From an uncultured Eubacteriales bacterium (lineage in GTDB: Bacteria > Bacillota > Clostridia > Christensenellales > CAG-917), in the NCBI GenBank assembly GCA_900550855.1, contig URTQ01000102.1, forward strand, positions 1-5,117: 5,117 bases of DNA, in the 5' to 3' direction. Below are positions 1-4,967 of the stretch, piece after piece. Numbering within the stretch: position 1 is the stretch's first letter; each line of letters begins with the position of its first letter. The position numbers and the translations under genes were made by a program. The notes under the pieces are model-generated. The model ran no database searches, was not told the origin of the DNA, and saw only the letters and a list, made by a program, of their open reading frames with translations.

Positions 1-62
1 CAATTATTAATTATTCATTATTAATTATTAATTTTCCAGAGCCACTCGGCGCAAATTAGTTA
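1..62. repeat. A/T-rich heptamer repeat downstream of the ABC transporter gene
   Basis: This is non-coding DNA after the ABC gene's stop codon. Positions 3-30 are four tandem heptamers of the form ATTATTA (the second ends in C), followed by a partial copy. Positions 36-49 can form a weak hairpin: GAG/CTC around loop CCA, flanked by CC/GG with one bulged A. The hairpin has no clean T-run after it on the minus strand, so I do not call it a terminator. The heptamer matches, in shifted phase, the TAATTAT repeats at 1895-1929 and 4255-4268. The repeat continues to the window edge, so its full length is unknown. Confidence 0.7.
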
Positions 63-1841
63 TTAATTGATATTTACATCCAAGTCTATATCGTCGACAA
101 ATTGCGATTGATACAGTTTCTTGTACACGCCGCCTTTTTCGATGAGTTGGTCGTGCGTGCCTTGCTCGACGATTTTGCCGCCGTCTATCACGACGATACA
201 ATCCGCTTTGCGAACGGTCGAGAGTCTGTGCGCGACGACGATTGTCGTTCTACCCTTGCAAAGTTCAAAGAGCGCCTTTTGGATTATCGCTTCCGTGGTG
301 TTGTCGAGTGCGCTCGTCGCTTCGTCGAGAATGAGAATAGACGGATTTTTGAGGAACACGCGCGCGATACTCAATCTTTGCTTCTGACCGCCCGAAAGTT
401 TCACGCCCCTTTCGCCTATTTGCGTGTCGTAGCCGTCGGGCAAACTTCTTATATAAGCGTCGATGTCGGCTTTCTTTGCCGCCTCGATAATTTCCTCGTC
501 GGTGGCGTTCTCTTTGCCGTAGGCGATGTTTTGCTTGAACGTACCCGTAAACAAGAACACGTCTTGCTGAACGATACCCACGTTCTTGCGCATAGAATCG
601 TTTTTAATCTCGCTTATAGGCTCGCCGCCGATATAAATCATACCGTTTTCGAGCGGATAGAATTTCGGAATCAAGTGGCAAAGCGTGGTTTTTCCGCCGC
701 CGCTCGCGCCGACGAACGCATACATTTTTCCGTCGGGTATGGTTAGATTTATGTCGTCGAGTACTTCCTTGTCGAAACTGTACGAAAAACTCACGTCCTT
801 GAAGACGATATCGCCTTTGAGATTCTCAACGTCGTGCGCCGTATCGCTTTCCTTTTCGACGGGAACGTCCATAATCGCAATGAAGCGTTTGAATCCCGTT
901 ATACCGTCTTGCAACTGCTCGAAGAACTGTATGAGCGTTTGCACGGGCGAGATAAAGAGGTTTATTGAAATCATAAACGACACGAGGTCGACGTAATCGA
1001 AGTTTTCTTTGTCGTAAATGCAGAACAGCGCGCCCGCAAGCAGCACTATGACGTTGTAAATTTCGGTGACAAGGCTCATACTCGCGGAAAACGTGCCCAT
1101 AGCCTTGTACGCTTTCGAGCGAGCCTTGACGTATCCGTCGTTGTTCTTTTCAAACTTTTCCTGCTCGTATTCGGCATTCGCGTACGCTTTTGTGACTCTT
1201 ATGCCCGCAATACTGTTTTCGAGCGTGGCGTTGATACTTCCTATTTCCTCTCTGCTCTTTCTGAACGCCTTTGTCATATTCTTTCTGCACGCAATGGCGA
1301 TTATGAACAGAAGCGGCAAAAACGCGAATACGATAAGCGAGAGTTTCCAACTTATAGTGCAAAGATACGCAAACGAGCCGAGCGTAACGAACGTGGTGAT
1401 AAAGAAGTTTTCAGGTCCGTGGTGAGCGAGTTCGCTTACGTCGAAAAGGTCGTTCGTCATTCTCGTCATAAGTTGCCCCGTTTCGTTGTTGTCGTAAAAC
1501 GAATACGGCAGTTTTTCGAGGTGTTCGAACAAATCCGTCCTCATTGCCGCCTGCATTTTCACGCCCATAACGTGACCGTAGTAGTTGATGTAATATTTCA
1601 TACCCGCGCGCAAAAGGTATATGCCGAGAAGCACGGCGCAAAGAATAAGCACTTCGTTTATAATGCCGTTTGGAATGCTTTGGCGCAGAATACGTTGCGA
1701 AATCATAGGATAAACGAGTCCGCTGACCGAAAATACGAACGAGCAAATCATATCAGCGGCGAACGTACCCTTGTGCGGTTTGTAGTACGCAACGAATCGT
1801 TTTAGAAAGTGTTGTTGAGTCTGTTGTTTCTCTTTCTTCAT
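63..1841 (-). CDS. ABC exporter half-transporter (fused membrane and ATPase domains)
   Basis: The 592-residue protein is the usual length for a type I (ABCB/MsbA-like) half-transporter that works as a homo- or heterodimer in the cytoplasmic membrane. The N-terminal membrane domain (about residues 20-310) has roughly six hydrophobic segments, near 26-48, 63-80, 145-163, 167-185, 258-276 and 284-303. The nucleotide-binding domain (about 343-575) has every ATPase motif: Walker A GASGGGKTT (378-386), Q-loop VQQD (424-427), signature LSGGQ (482-486), Walker B ILILDEATSALD (502-513, catalytic E507) and the H-loop histidine H538. It should therefore be ATP-hydrolysing. The substrate (drug, lipid or peptide) cannot be read from sequence; there is no peptidase domain and no partner half-transporter next to it. 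The ATG at 1841 has no convincing Shine-Dalgarno sequence. The stop codon lies in an A/T-rich TAATT repeat, and the last residues (DVNIN) come partly from that DNA. Confidence 0.95.
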   Translation of the reverse strand: MKKEKQQTQQHFLKRFVAYYKPHKGTFAADMICSFVFSVSGLVYPMISQRILRQSIPNGIINEVLILCAVLLGIYLLRAGMKYYINYYGHVMGVKMQAAMRTDLFEHLEKLPYSFYDNNETGQLMTRMTNDLFDVSELAHHGPENFFITTFVTLGSFAYLCTISWKLSLIVFAFLPLLFIIAIACRKNMTKAFRKSREEIGSINATLENSIAGIRVTKAYANAEYEQEKFEKNNDGYVKARSKAYKAMGTFSASMSLVTEIYNVIVLLAGALFCIYDKENFDYVDLVSFMISINLFISPVQTLIQFFEQLQDGITGFKRFIAIMDVPVEKESDTAHDVENLKGDIVFKDVSFSYSFDKEVLDDINLTIPDGKMYAFVGASGGGKTTLCHLIPKFYPLENGMIYIGGEPISEIKNDSMRKNVGIVQQDVFLFTGTFKQNIAYGKENATDEEIIEAAKKADIDAYIRSLPDGYDTQIGERGVKLSGGQKQRLSIARVFLKNPSILILDEATSALDNTTEAIIQKALFELCKGRTTIVVAHRLSTVRKADCIVVIDGGKIVEQGTHDQLIEKGGVYKKLYQSQFVDDIDLDVNIN

Positions 1842-1914
1842 ATGTTGTGATTATTATCGACGGATTATTAATTCGGGTGTGGGTGTCCCACCCGTAATTA
1901 CTAATTATTAATTG
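1842..1914. other. Repeat- and hairpin-bearing spacer between rluD and the ABC gene
   Basis: This 73-base gap separates the rluD stop from the ABC start. It holds most of a heptamer repeat on the right, a GC-rich hairpin in the middle, and an A/T-rich stretch before the ABC start. A GATAAT-like box on the minus strand (1853-1858) has no matching -35 element at normal spacing, so I do not call a promoter. The break suggests that the ABC gene may be transcribed or regulated separately from the yggS–rluD run. Confidence 0.5.
1868..1900. repeat. GC-rich imperfect palindrome with A/T arms
   Basis: The core is a perfect five-base stem, GTGGG (1879-1883) with CCCAC (1887-1891), around a three-base loop TGT. 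It extends through CGG/CCG with a two-base bulge (1877-1878), then through outer arms TTAATT/AATTA with one bulged base (1895). On the minus strand the hairpin follows the rluD stop by about 14 bases. It is followed by an A/T-mixed stretch rather than a T-run, so it is at best a weak intrinsic terminator. It may instead be a small intergenic palindromic repeat or an mRNA 3'-end stabiliser. Confidence 0.55.
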
Positions 1915-1929
1915 TTAATTATTAATTTT
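1895..1929. repeat. Five tandem TAATTAT-type heptamers over the rluD stop codon
   Basis: Five consecutive seven-base units are read on the plus strand: TAATTAC, TAATTAT, TAATTGT, TAATTAT, TAATTTT. The array spans the rluD stop codon (1915-1917) and the last four sense codons, so the protein's terminal KINN is encoded by the repeat. On its left it runs directly into the GC palindrome. Confidence 0.8.
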
Positions 1930-2820
1930 ATTATCCAGTTTCCTAAGTACCGCTTGAAAATACTGCGGCAATTCGCACTCGAACCGCATAATTTCGTCGG
2001 TGTGCGGATGTTTGAGAACGAGTTCTTTTGCGTGCAAAAGTTGTCCGTGATTATAGAGTGCGGTCGAGCCGCCGTACACCTCGTCGCCGACGATGGGATG
2101 ATGCAAACTTGCGGCGTGAACTCTTATTTGGTGCGTGCGCCCCGTTTCGAGTTCGAAACGCACTAGCGTATACTGTCCGTAGCGTTTCAGCACCTTGTAG
2201 TGCGTAACCGCCCGTCTGCCGTTACTGTCGATAGCCATTTTTTTGCGGTCTTTTTTGCTTCTCGCAATGGGTTTGTCAACCGTGCCTTCGTCCTCTTTGA
2301 AATTGCCGTCGCAAAGTCCGTAGTATATTCTGCGAGCGGTTTTTTTCTCAATCTGCGAAGCAAGGCTCTTGTGCGCCTCGTCGTTTTTTGCCACGACCAG
2401 CAATCCCGACGTGTCCTTGTCAAGCCTATGCACGATTCCCGGGCGAATCACGCCGTTTATGCCGCTCAAACTGTCGAGGTTGTACAAAAGCGCGTTCACA
2501 AGCGTATCGTTTTTCTTGTACGAACTCGCCTGATGCACCACCATACCCTGCGGCTTGTTCACCACCGCCATATACTCGTCCTCGTACACGATGTCGAGCG
2601 GTATGTTTTCCGCCTTGACTTCAAGCACTTCGGGCTTGGGCACTTCGAAGTCCACCTCGTCGCCCTTTTTGAGTTCGAAACCGCTTTTTTGTCTTTTTAC
2701 GCCGTTGACAAGCGCGCCGTCCTTTTCGATGACGGTTTTTGCGTTAGAGCGAGATACGCCCCACTCGGACGAAACGAAAACGTCCAATCTTACGTTGTCT
2801 TTGTCAACCGTGCGCACCAT
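1915..2820 (-). CDS. RluD/YlyB-family 23S rRNA-type pseudouridine synthase
   Basis: This 301-residue protein isomerises uridine to pseudouridine in RNA. Members of the family act on large-subunit rRNA, with E. coli RluD modifying helix 69; the exact target here is inferred. An N-terminal S4 RNA-binding domain covers about residues 10-60 (RLDVFVSS…SRSNAKTVIEKDGALVNG). The catalytic domain follows: NKPQGMVVH (88-96), the active-site motif HRLDKDTSGLLVVAK (131-145, catalytic aspartate D134) and GRTHQIRVH (227-235). Length and layout are normal. It starts eight bases after the lspA stop. The only purine stretch, GGA, is one base from the ATG, which is too close for a normal ribosome binding site, so translational coupling to lspA is likely. 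The lspA–ylyB adjacency is the same as in B. subtilis. The C-terminal LDNKINN is encoded largely by an intergenic-type A/T repeat. Confidence 0.95.
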   Translation of the reverse strand: MVRTVDKDNVRLDVFVSSEWGVSRSNAKTVIEKDGALVNGVKRQKSGFELKKGDEVDFEVPKPEVLEVKAENIPLDIVYEDEYMAVVNKPQGMVVHQASSYKKNDTLVNALLYNLDSLSGINGVIRPGIVHRLDKDTSGLLVVAKNDEAHKSLASQIEKKTARRIYYGLCDGNFKEDEGTVDKPIARSKKDRKKMAIDSNGRRAVTHYKVLKRYGQYTLVRFELETGRTHQIRVHAASLHHPIVGDEVYGGSTALYNHGQLLHAKELVLKHPHTDEIMRFECELPQYFQAVLRKLDNKINN

Positions 2821-2828
2821 ATCCGAGA

Positions 2829-3689
2829 TTATTCCTTGTCCGCGTTCTTCTCGCCGTCCGTATTCTCGGCTGTGTTCTCGCCTTGATTTTGCGTATCGTT
2901 TTGCGGATTATTATTCAAATTTTCCGCGCTATTTTGCACGTTTTCTTCGGCGGTTTTCGTGTCGTTTTCAACGCCGTTTTGCTCGTCTTTTTCGTCCTTT
3001 TTCTCGCTCACGACGAAAGAATAATCGTTTTGGGACTTCATCATCGGATTGAGGTTTATAGGCGCGTCGAGGGGGTCGATTTGCTCTTGCTCGTTTGCAA
3101 CCTTATTCTTTTGTTCTTCCTCGAACTCTTTTTGGTTCTTCTTCCCTTCCTGCACGAGCATTACGATAAGCACCACGACGAGCATAAGCGCCCCGACCGT
3201 GACGAACGAGTCCGCAACGTTGAACACGGGGAAACTGTCCCAAAACGAGAATTGAATGAAGTCGCGAACGTAACCGAAAGCAATGCGGTCGACAATGTTG
3301 CCTATGCCGCCTGCGGTGATAAACACGAGGGATATTCTGAGCCACTCGGTTTCTTTGAGCGCGAAAAAGAGGTAAACGCAAATCGCAATCACCACGATAA
3401 ACGTTATGACCGTAAGGCCTATCGTCTTGCCTTGAAAGATTCCGAATCCCGCGCCCTCGTTTTTGACTTTAACGAGGTTGAACAAGCCTATGACGTTCTC
3501 TTGCACGCCGTTTTGGTCAAGAAAATTCCAAACGTACTTTTTGGACAGCAAATCCGCAATCAAAATGACCGCAATCACCGCAAGTTCGACGATATACAGC
3601 CACCATTTCTTTTTTGCTACTTGCGTCCAGTCTGCAAGAAACGCCTTCGTTTTTGCTTTGTAATCGATTTTTTCTTCGTTACCGTTCAT
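2829..3689 (-). CDS. lspA: Lipoprotein signal peptidase (signal peptidase II) with acidic C-terminal tail
   Basis: This integral membrane aspartic protease removes the signal peptide from diacylglyceryl-modified prolipoproteins. The core (about residues 30-180) has the expected four hydrophobic segments, near 31-48, 90-111, 117-137 and 162-179. Family motifs present are DLLSKK in helix 1 (46-51), KNEGAGFGIF (76-85), GGIGNIVDR with catalytic D134 (127-135) and FNVADS with catalytic D160 (156-161). Unusual features: the protein is 286 residues against about 150-170 for typical LspA. It has about 30 extra hydrophilic residues at the front. After the last helix there is a tail of about 105 residues (181-286), low in complexity and rich in E, N, K, Q and D, probably disordered. 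No frameshift is apparent. A strong Shine-Dalgarno sequence overlaps the end of sepF, nine bases away. The active-site assignment is firm; the tail's role is unknown. Confidence 0.94.
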   Translation of the reverse strand: MNGNEEKIDYKAKTKAFLADWTQVAKKKWWLYIVELAVIAVILIADLLSKKYVWNFLDQNGVQENVIGLFNLVKVKNEGAGFGIFQGKTIGLTVITFIVVIAICVYLFFALKETEWLRISLVFITAGGIGNIVDRIAFGYVRDFIQFSFWDSFPVFNVADSFVTVGALMLVVVLIVMLVQEGKKNQKEFEEEQKNKVANEQEQIDPLDAPINLNPMMKSQNDYSFVVSEKKDEKDEQNGVENDTKTAEENVQNSAENLNNNPQNDTQNQGENTAENTDGEKNADKE

Positions 3690-3692
3690 AAA

Positions 3693-3700
3693 CCCCTCTC
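3693..3700 (-). promoter_or_regulatory. lspA ribosome binding site overlapping the sepF stop codon
   Basis: On the minus strand GAGAGGGG lies three bases before the lspA ATG (3689) and overlaps the TGA stop of sepF (3699-3701). The overlap makes translational coupling of sepF and lspA plausible and confirms the lspA start, although the first 30 residues are not conserved core. Confidence 0.75.
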
Positions 3701-4088
3701 AGCCTCTGATTTGCGGCGGAATCGTGATAGTCACCCCTTGCGGCGCAAAGAGGAAGATGTTTTTGGTGATTTGTTGAATACTGCCGTCAAGCGCGTAAAT
3801 CGCGCCGCTCATAAAATCGAGAATCCTGTACACAGACTGTTGATTGAGCGTGGAAAAATCGACTATCACCTGTTCTCTCATTTTGAGGTGGTCGATGAGC
3901 AGTTGCACGTCCTTGTAGGTTCTCGGCGAGTAAATAACCACGCCGCCGCTTTGACCGACGACGGACGGTTGCGTGTAACTCGGCACTTGACCGACGGGCG
4001 CGGGCTGACTTTGGCGAGAGAAGATTCTTCCGCCTCTTTGCATATCCGCGCGTTGCGTTTGTTCGTTTCTGAAATACCTTTCGTCCAT
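3699..4088 (-). CDS. sepF: Cell division protein SepF
   Basis: SepF binds the C-terminal tail of FtsZ, anchors the Z-ring to the membrane and polymerises into arcs or rings. The 129-residue protein is somewhat shorter than B. subtilis SepF (about 150). The conserved globular domain covers about residues 50-123: VVIYSPRTYKDVQLLIDHLK, then VIVDFSTLNQQSVYRILDFMSGAIYALDG (the family's DFMSGA region, including G95 in the dimer-forming helix), then ITKNIFLFAP. A Q/P/S/G-rich linker occupies about 24-49. Oddly, the N-terminus (MDERYFRNEQTQRADMQRGGRIF) is charged and shows no clear amphipathic helix of the kind that anchors B. subtilis SepF. An in-frame stop upstream, with no earlier ATG before it, argues against a missed start. 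The start has an AGGT ribosome binding site. It lies downstream of yggS, the usual ylmE–ylmF order. Confidence 0.93.
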   Translation of the reverse strand: MDERYFRNEQTQRADMQRGGRIFSRQSQPAPVGQVPSYTQPSVVGQSGGVVIYSPRTYKDVQLLIDHLKMREQVIVDFSTLNQQSVYRILDFMSGAIYALDGSIQQITKNIFLFAPQGVTITIPPQIRG

Positions 4089-4094
4089 ATGTTT

Positions 4095-4098
4095 ACCT
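4095..4098 (-). promoter_or_regulatory. sepF ribosome binding site
   Basis: AGGT on the minus strand lies about seven bases before the sepF ATG at 4088. It is short but well placed and supports this start. It lies just downstream of the last mini-hairpin of the array, so that hairpin (4103-4117) sits within about five bases of it and could influence ribosome access. Confidence 0.55.
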
Positions 4099-4102
4099 GT
4101 AT

Positions 4103-4208
4103 TATGCCTACGGCATATTTAAGTTATATTGCACTTCGTGCAGTTATATCGTGTCTGCGCCACGGTGATATTCTCGCTTTGCGAGAGTTATATTGCGGCA
4201 TTGCTGCG
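4103..4208. repeat. Array of five mini-hairpins with three-base loops and a GTTATAT linker
   Basis: Five stem-loops follow one another: 4103-4117 (TATGCC/GGCATA, loop TAC), 4130-4142 (TGCAC/GTGCA, loop TTC), 4150-4164 (CGTG/CACG, one T·C mismatch, then C-G, loop TGC), 4172-4186 (TCTCGC/GCGAGA, loop TTT) and 4195-4207 (GCGGC/GCTGC, one G·T wobble, loop ATT). Loop centres are 26, 21, 22 and 22 bases apart. The linker GTTATAT is at 4123-4129, 4143-4149 and 4187-4193, with GTGATAT at 4165-4171. Stems differ but remain paired. The array fills most of the gap between yggS and sepF. Its function is unknown. Candidates are a mobile palindromic repeat family or an mRNA processing or stability region inside the operon. 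Confidence 0.85.
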
Positions 4209-4242
4209 GTTAAGGAAAATTCGATTCTATTTATCCATAACC
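4208..4242. repeat. Larger imperfect hairpin beside the mini-hairpin array
   Basis: GGTTAAGGAAAA (4208-4219) pairs with TTATCCATAACC (4231-4242) at ten of twelve positions, with two A·A mismatches and an 11-base loop. It directly abuts the fifth mini-hairpin. It may be a terminal module of the same element. It also lies where a yggS 3'-end signal would be, but no T-run follows it on the minus strand. Confidence 0.55.
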
Positions 4243-4244
4243 CA

Positions 4245-4268
4245 ACGCAAAGCGTAATTTTTAATTAT
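4245..4268. repeat. Mini-hairpin plus two TAATTAT-type heptamers at the yggS 3' end
   Basis: ACGC/GCGT pairs around loop AAA (4245-4255). Heptamers TAATTTT (4255-4261) and TAATTAT (4262-4268) adjoin it and contain the yggS stop codon (4261-4263). The arrangement, a stop codon inside heptamers followed at once by a palindrome, is the same as at the 3' end of the rluD gene. Confidence 0.6.
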
Positions 4269-4947
4269 TCGGCACTTGCGGTGCAAGCGCAACTCTTTCG
4301 CCGAACAGCACTCTTCCGAGTCGTATCATATTCGAGCCGTGTTCGAGTGCGATTTTGTAGTCGTTCGACATTCCCGCCGACAAATATTCGACGTTTACGC
4401 CGTCTTGCTTTATGCTCTTTGCGTCCTCGAATATCCGTTGCAAATTGTCGTAAAGACGGGCAAGTTCCGTCTTGTCTTCGAGGTTGGGAAGCACGCTCAT
4501 AACGCCTTTTATTTCGATATGCGGATAATCCTTCATACTCTGTATGAAATCGAGCGTTTCTTCGGGTCGCACGCCGCCTTTCGTTATCTCTGCGCCCATA
4601 TTTATCTCGACAAGGCACTTTTGAATCACGTCGTGCTTCACGGCTTGTTTTTCAATCTCTTTTGCAAGTTCCGCCCTATCGAGCGAGTGAATCAAGTCCG
4701 CTTTTCCTACGACGTACTTGACCTTGTTTGTTTGCAGTTGACCTATGATATGCCAGACGTACTTTTCGTCGTAGTGTTCGACAAACTCTTGCACGCGGTT
4801 TTCGCCCAACGCAAAATCGGGCGCGACGGACATAAACTTGTCTATCGTGTCTTTCGACTGCGTTTTACACGCGGCGACCAGACGTATATTTCTATCATAC
4901 TTCGCCACTTCGTCGCGCACTTTTTGAAGGTTGTCGAGTAGTATCAT
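4261..4947 (-). CDS. yggS: YggS/YlmE/PLPBP family pyridoxal-phosphate homeostasis protein
   Basis: This is a cytoplasmic single-domain TIM-barrel protein that binds pyridoxal 5'-phosphate and buffers the vitamin B6 pool and amino-acid balance. It has no established catalytic activity. The 228-residue length is normal. Family motifs in order: LVAACKT (23-29) with the PLP-binding lysine K28, FALGENRVQE (45-54), WHIIGQLQTNK (65-75), IHSLDR (86-91), VEINMGAEITKGG (113-125), KGVMSVLP (147-154), LSAGMSNDYKIALEHGSNMIRLGRVLFGER (189-218). The usual VSKT is here AACKT, a mild change beside the lysine. The ATG at 4947 has a weak AGG six bases upstream and follows the previous stop by 20 bases. In Gram-positive bacteria this gene (ylmE) normally precedes sepF, as it does here. 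Its stop codon lies in an A/T heptamer repeat. Confidence 0.95.
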   Translation of the reverse strand: MILLDNLQKVRDEVAKYDRNIRLVAACKTQSKDTIDKFMSVAPDFALGENRVQEFVEHYDEKYVWHIIGQLQTNKVKYVVGKADLIHSLDRAELAKEIEKQAVKHDVIQKCLVEINMGAEITKGGVRPEETLDFIQSMKDYPHIEIKGVMSVLPNLEDKTELARLYDNLQRIFEDAKSIKQDGVNVEYLSAGMSNDYKIALEHGSNMIRLGRVLFGERVALAPQVPNN

Positions 4948-4967
4948 AGTCTGCCTATAAAAAAGGA

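Noticed and set aside
36..49. Intrinsic terminator after the ABC gene
   Set aside because: The stem is short and bulged and is followed on the minus strand by mixed A/T rather than a T-run.
41..49. Twelve-base match GAGCCACTCGG-like between the left flank and the lspA gene near 3340
   Set aside because: One match of about this length is expected by chance in a window of five kilobases, and the flanks do not extend it.
2200..2886. Plus-strand open frame antisense to rluD
   Set aside because: It is antisense to a gene with complete catalytic motifs. No domain and no ribosome binding site support it.
4123..4193. Tandem promoters, because the minus-strand linker ATATAAC resembles a -10 box
   Set aside because: No -35 element occurs at normal spacing, and each box is framed by hairpins in a regular array, so the resemblance is better explained by the repeat linker. 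RNA 5'-end mapping would settle it.
4103..4208. CRISPR array
   Set aside because: The constant part is only seven bases and the variable parts are self-complementary palindromes of 13-15 bases. CRISPR has long constant repeats and non-palindromic spacers. No cas gene is present.
4089..4260. Riboswitch or T-box leader for sepF
   Set aside because: The hairpins are small, serial and unrelated in sequence. No conserved aptamer core or antiterminator/terminator pair is visible.
2883..4502. Long plus-strand open frame of 539 codons
   Set aside because: It lies antisense to lspA, sepF and the end of yggS, which all have clear family motifs, and it crosses the hairpin array. Its translation is rich in R, H, V and F with no recognisable domain, as expected of an antisense shadow.
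4276..4941. Plus-strand open frame covering nearly all of yggS
   Set aside because: It mirrors the yggS codons on the opposite strand. Its length reflects codon bias that avoids reverse-strand stops.
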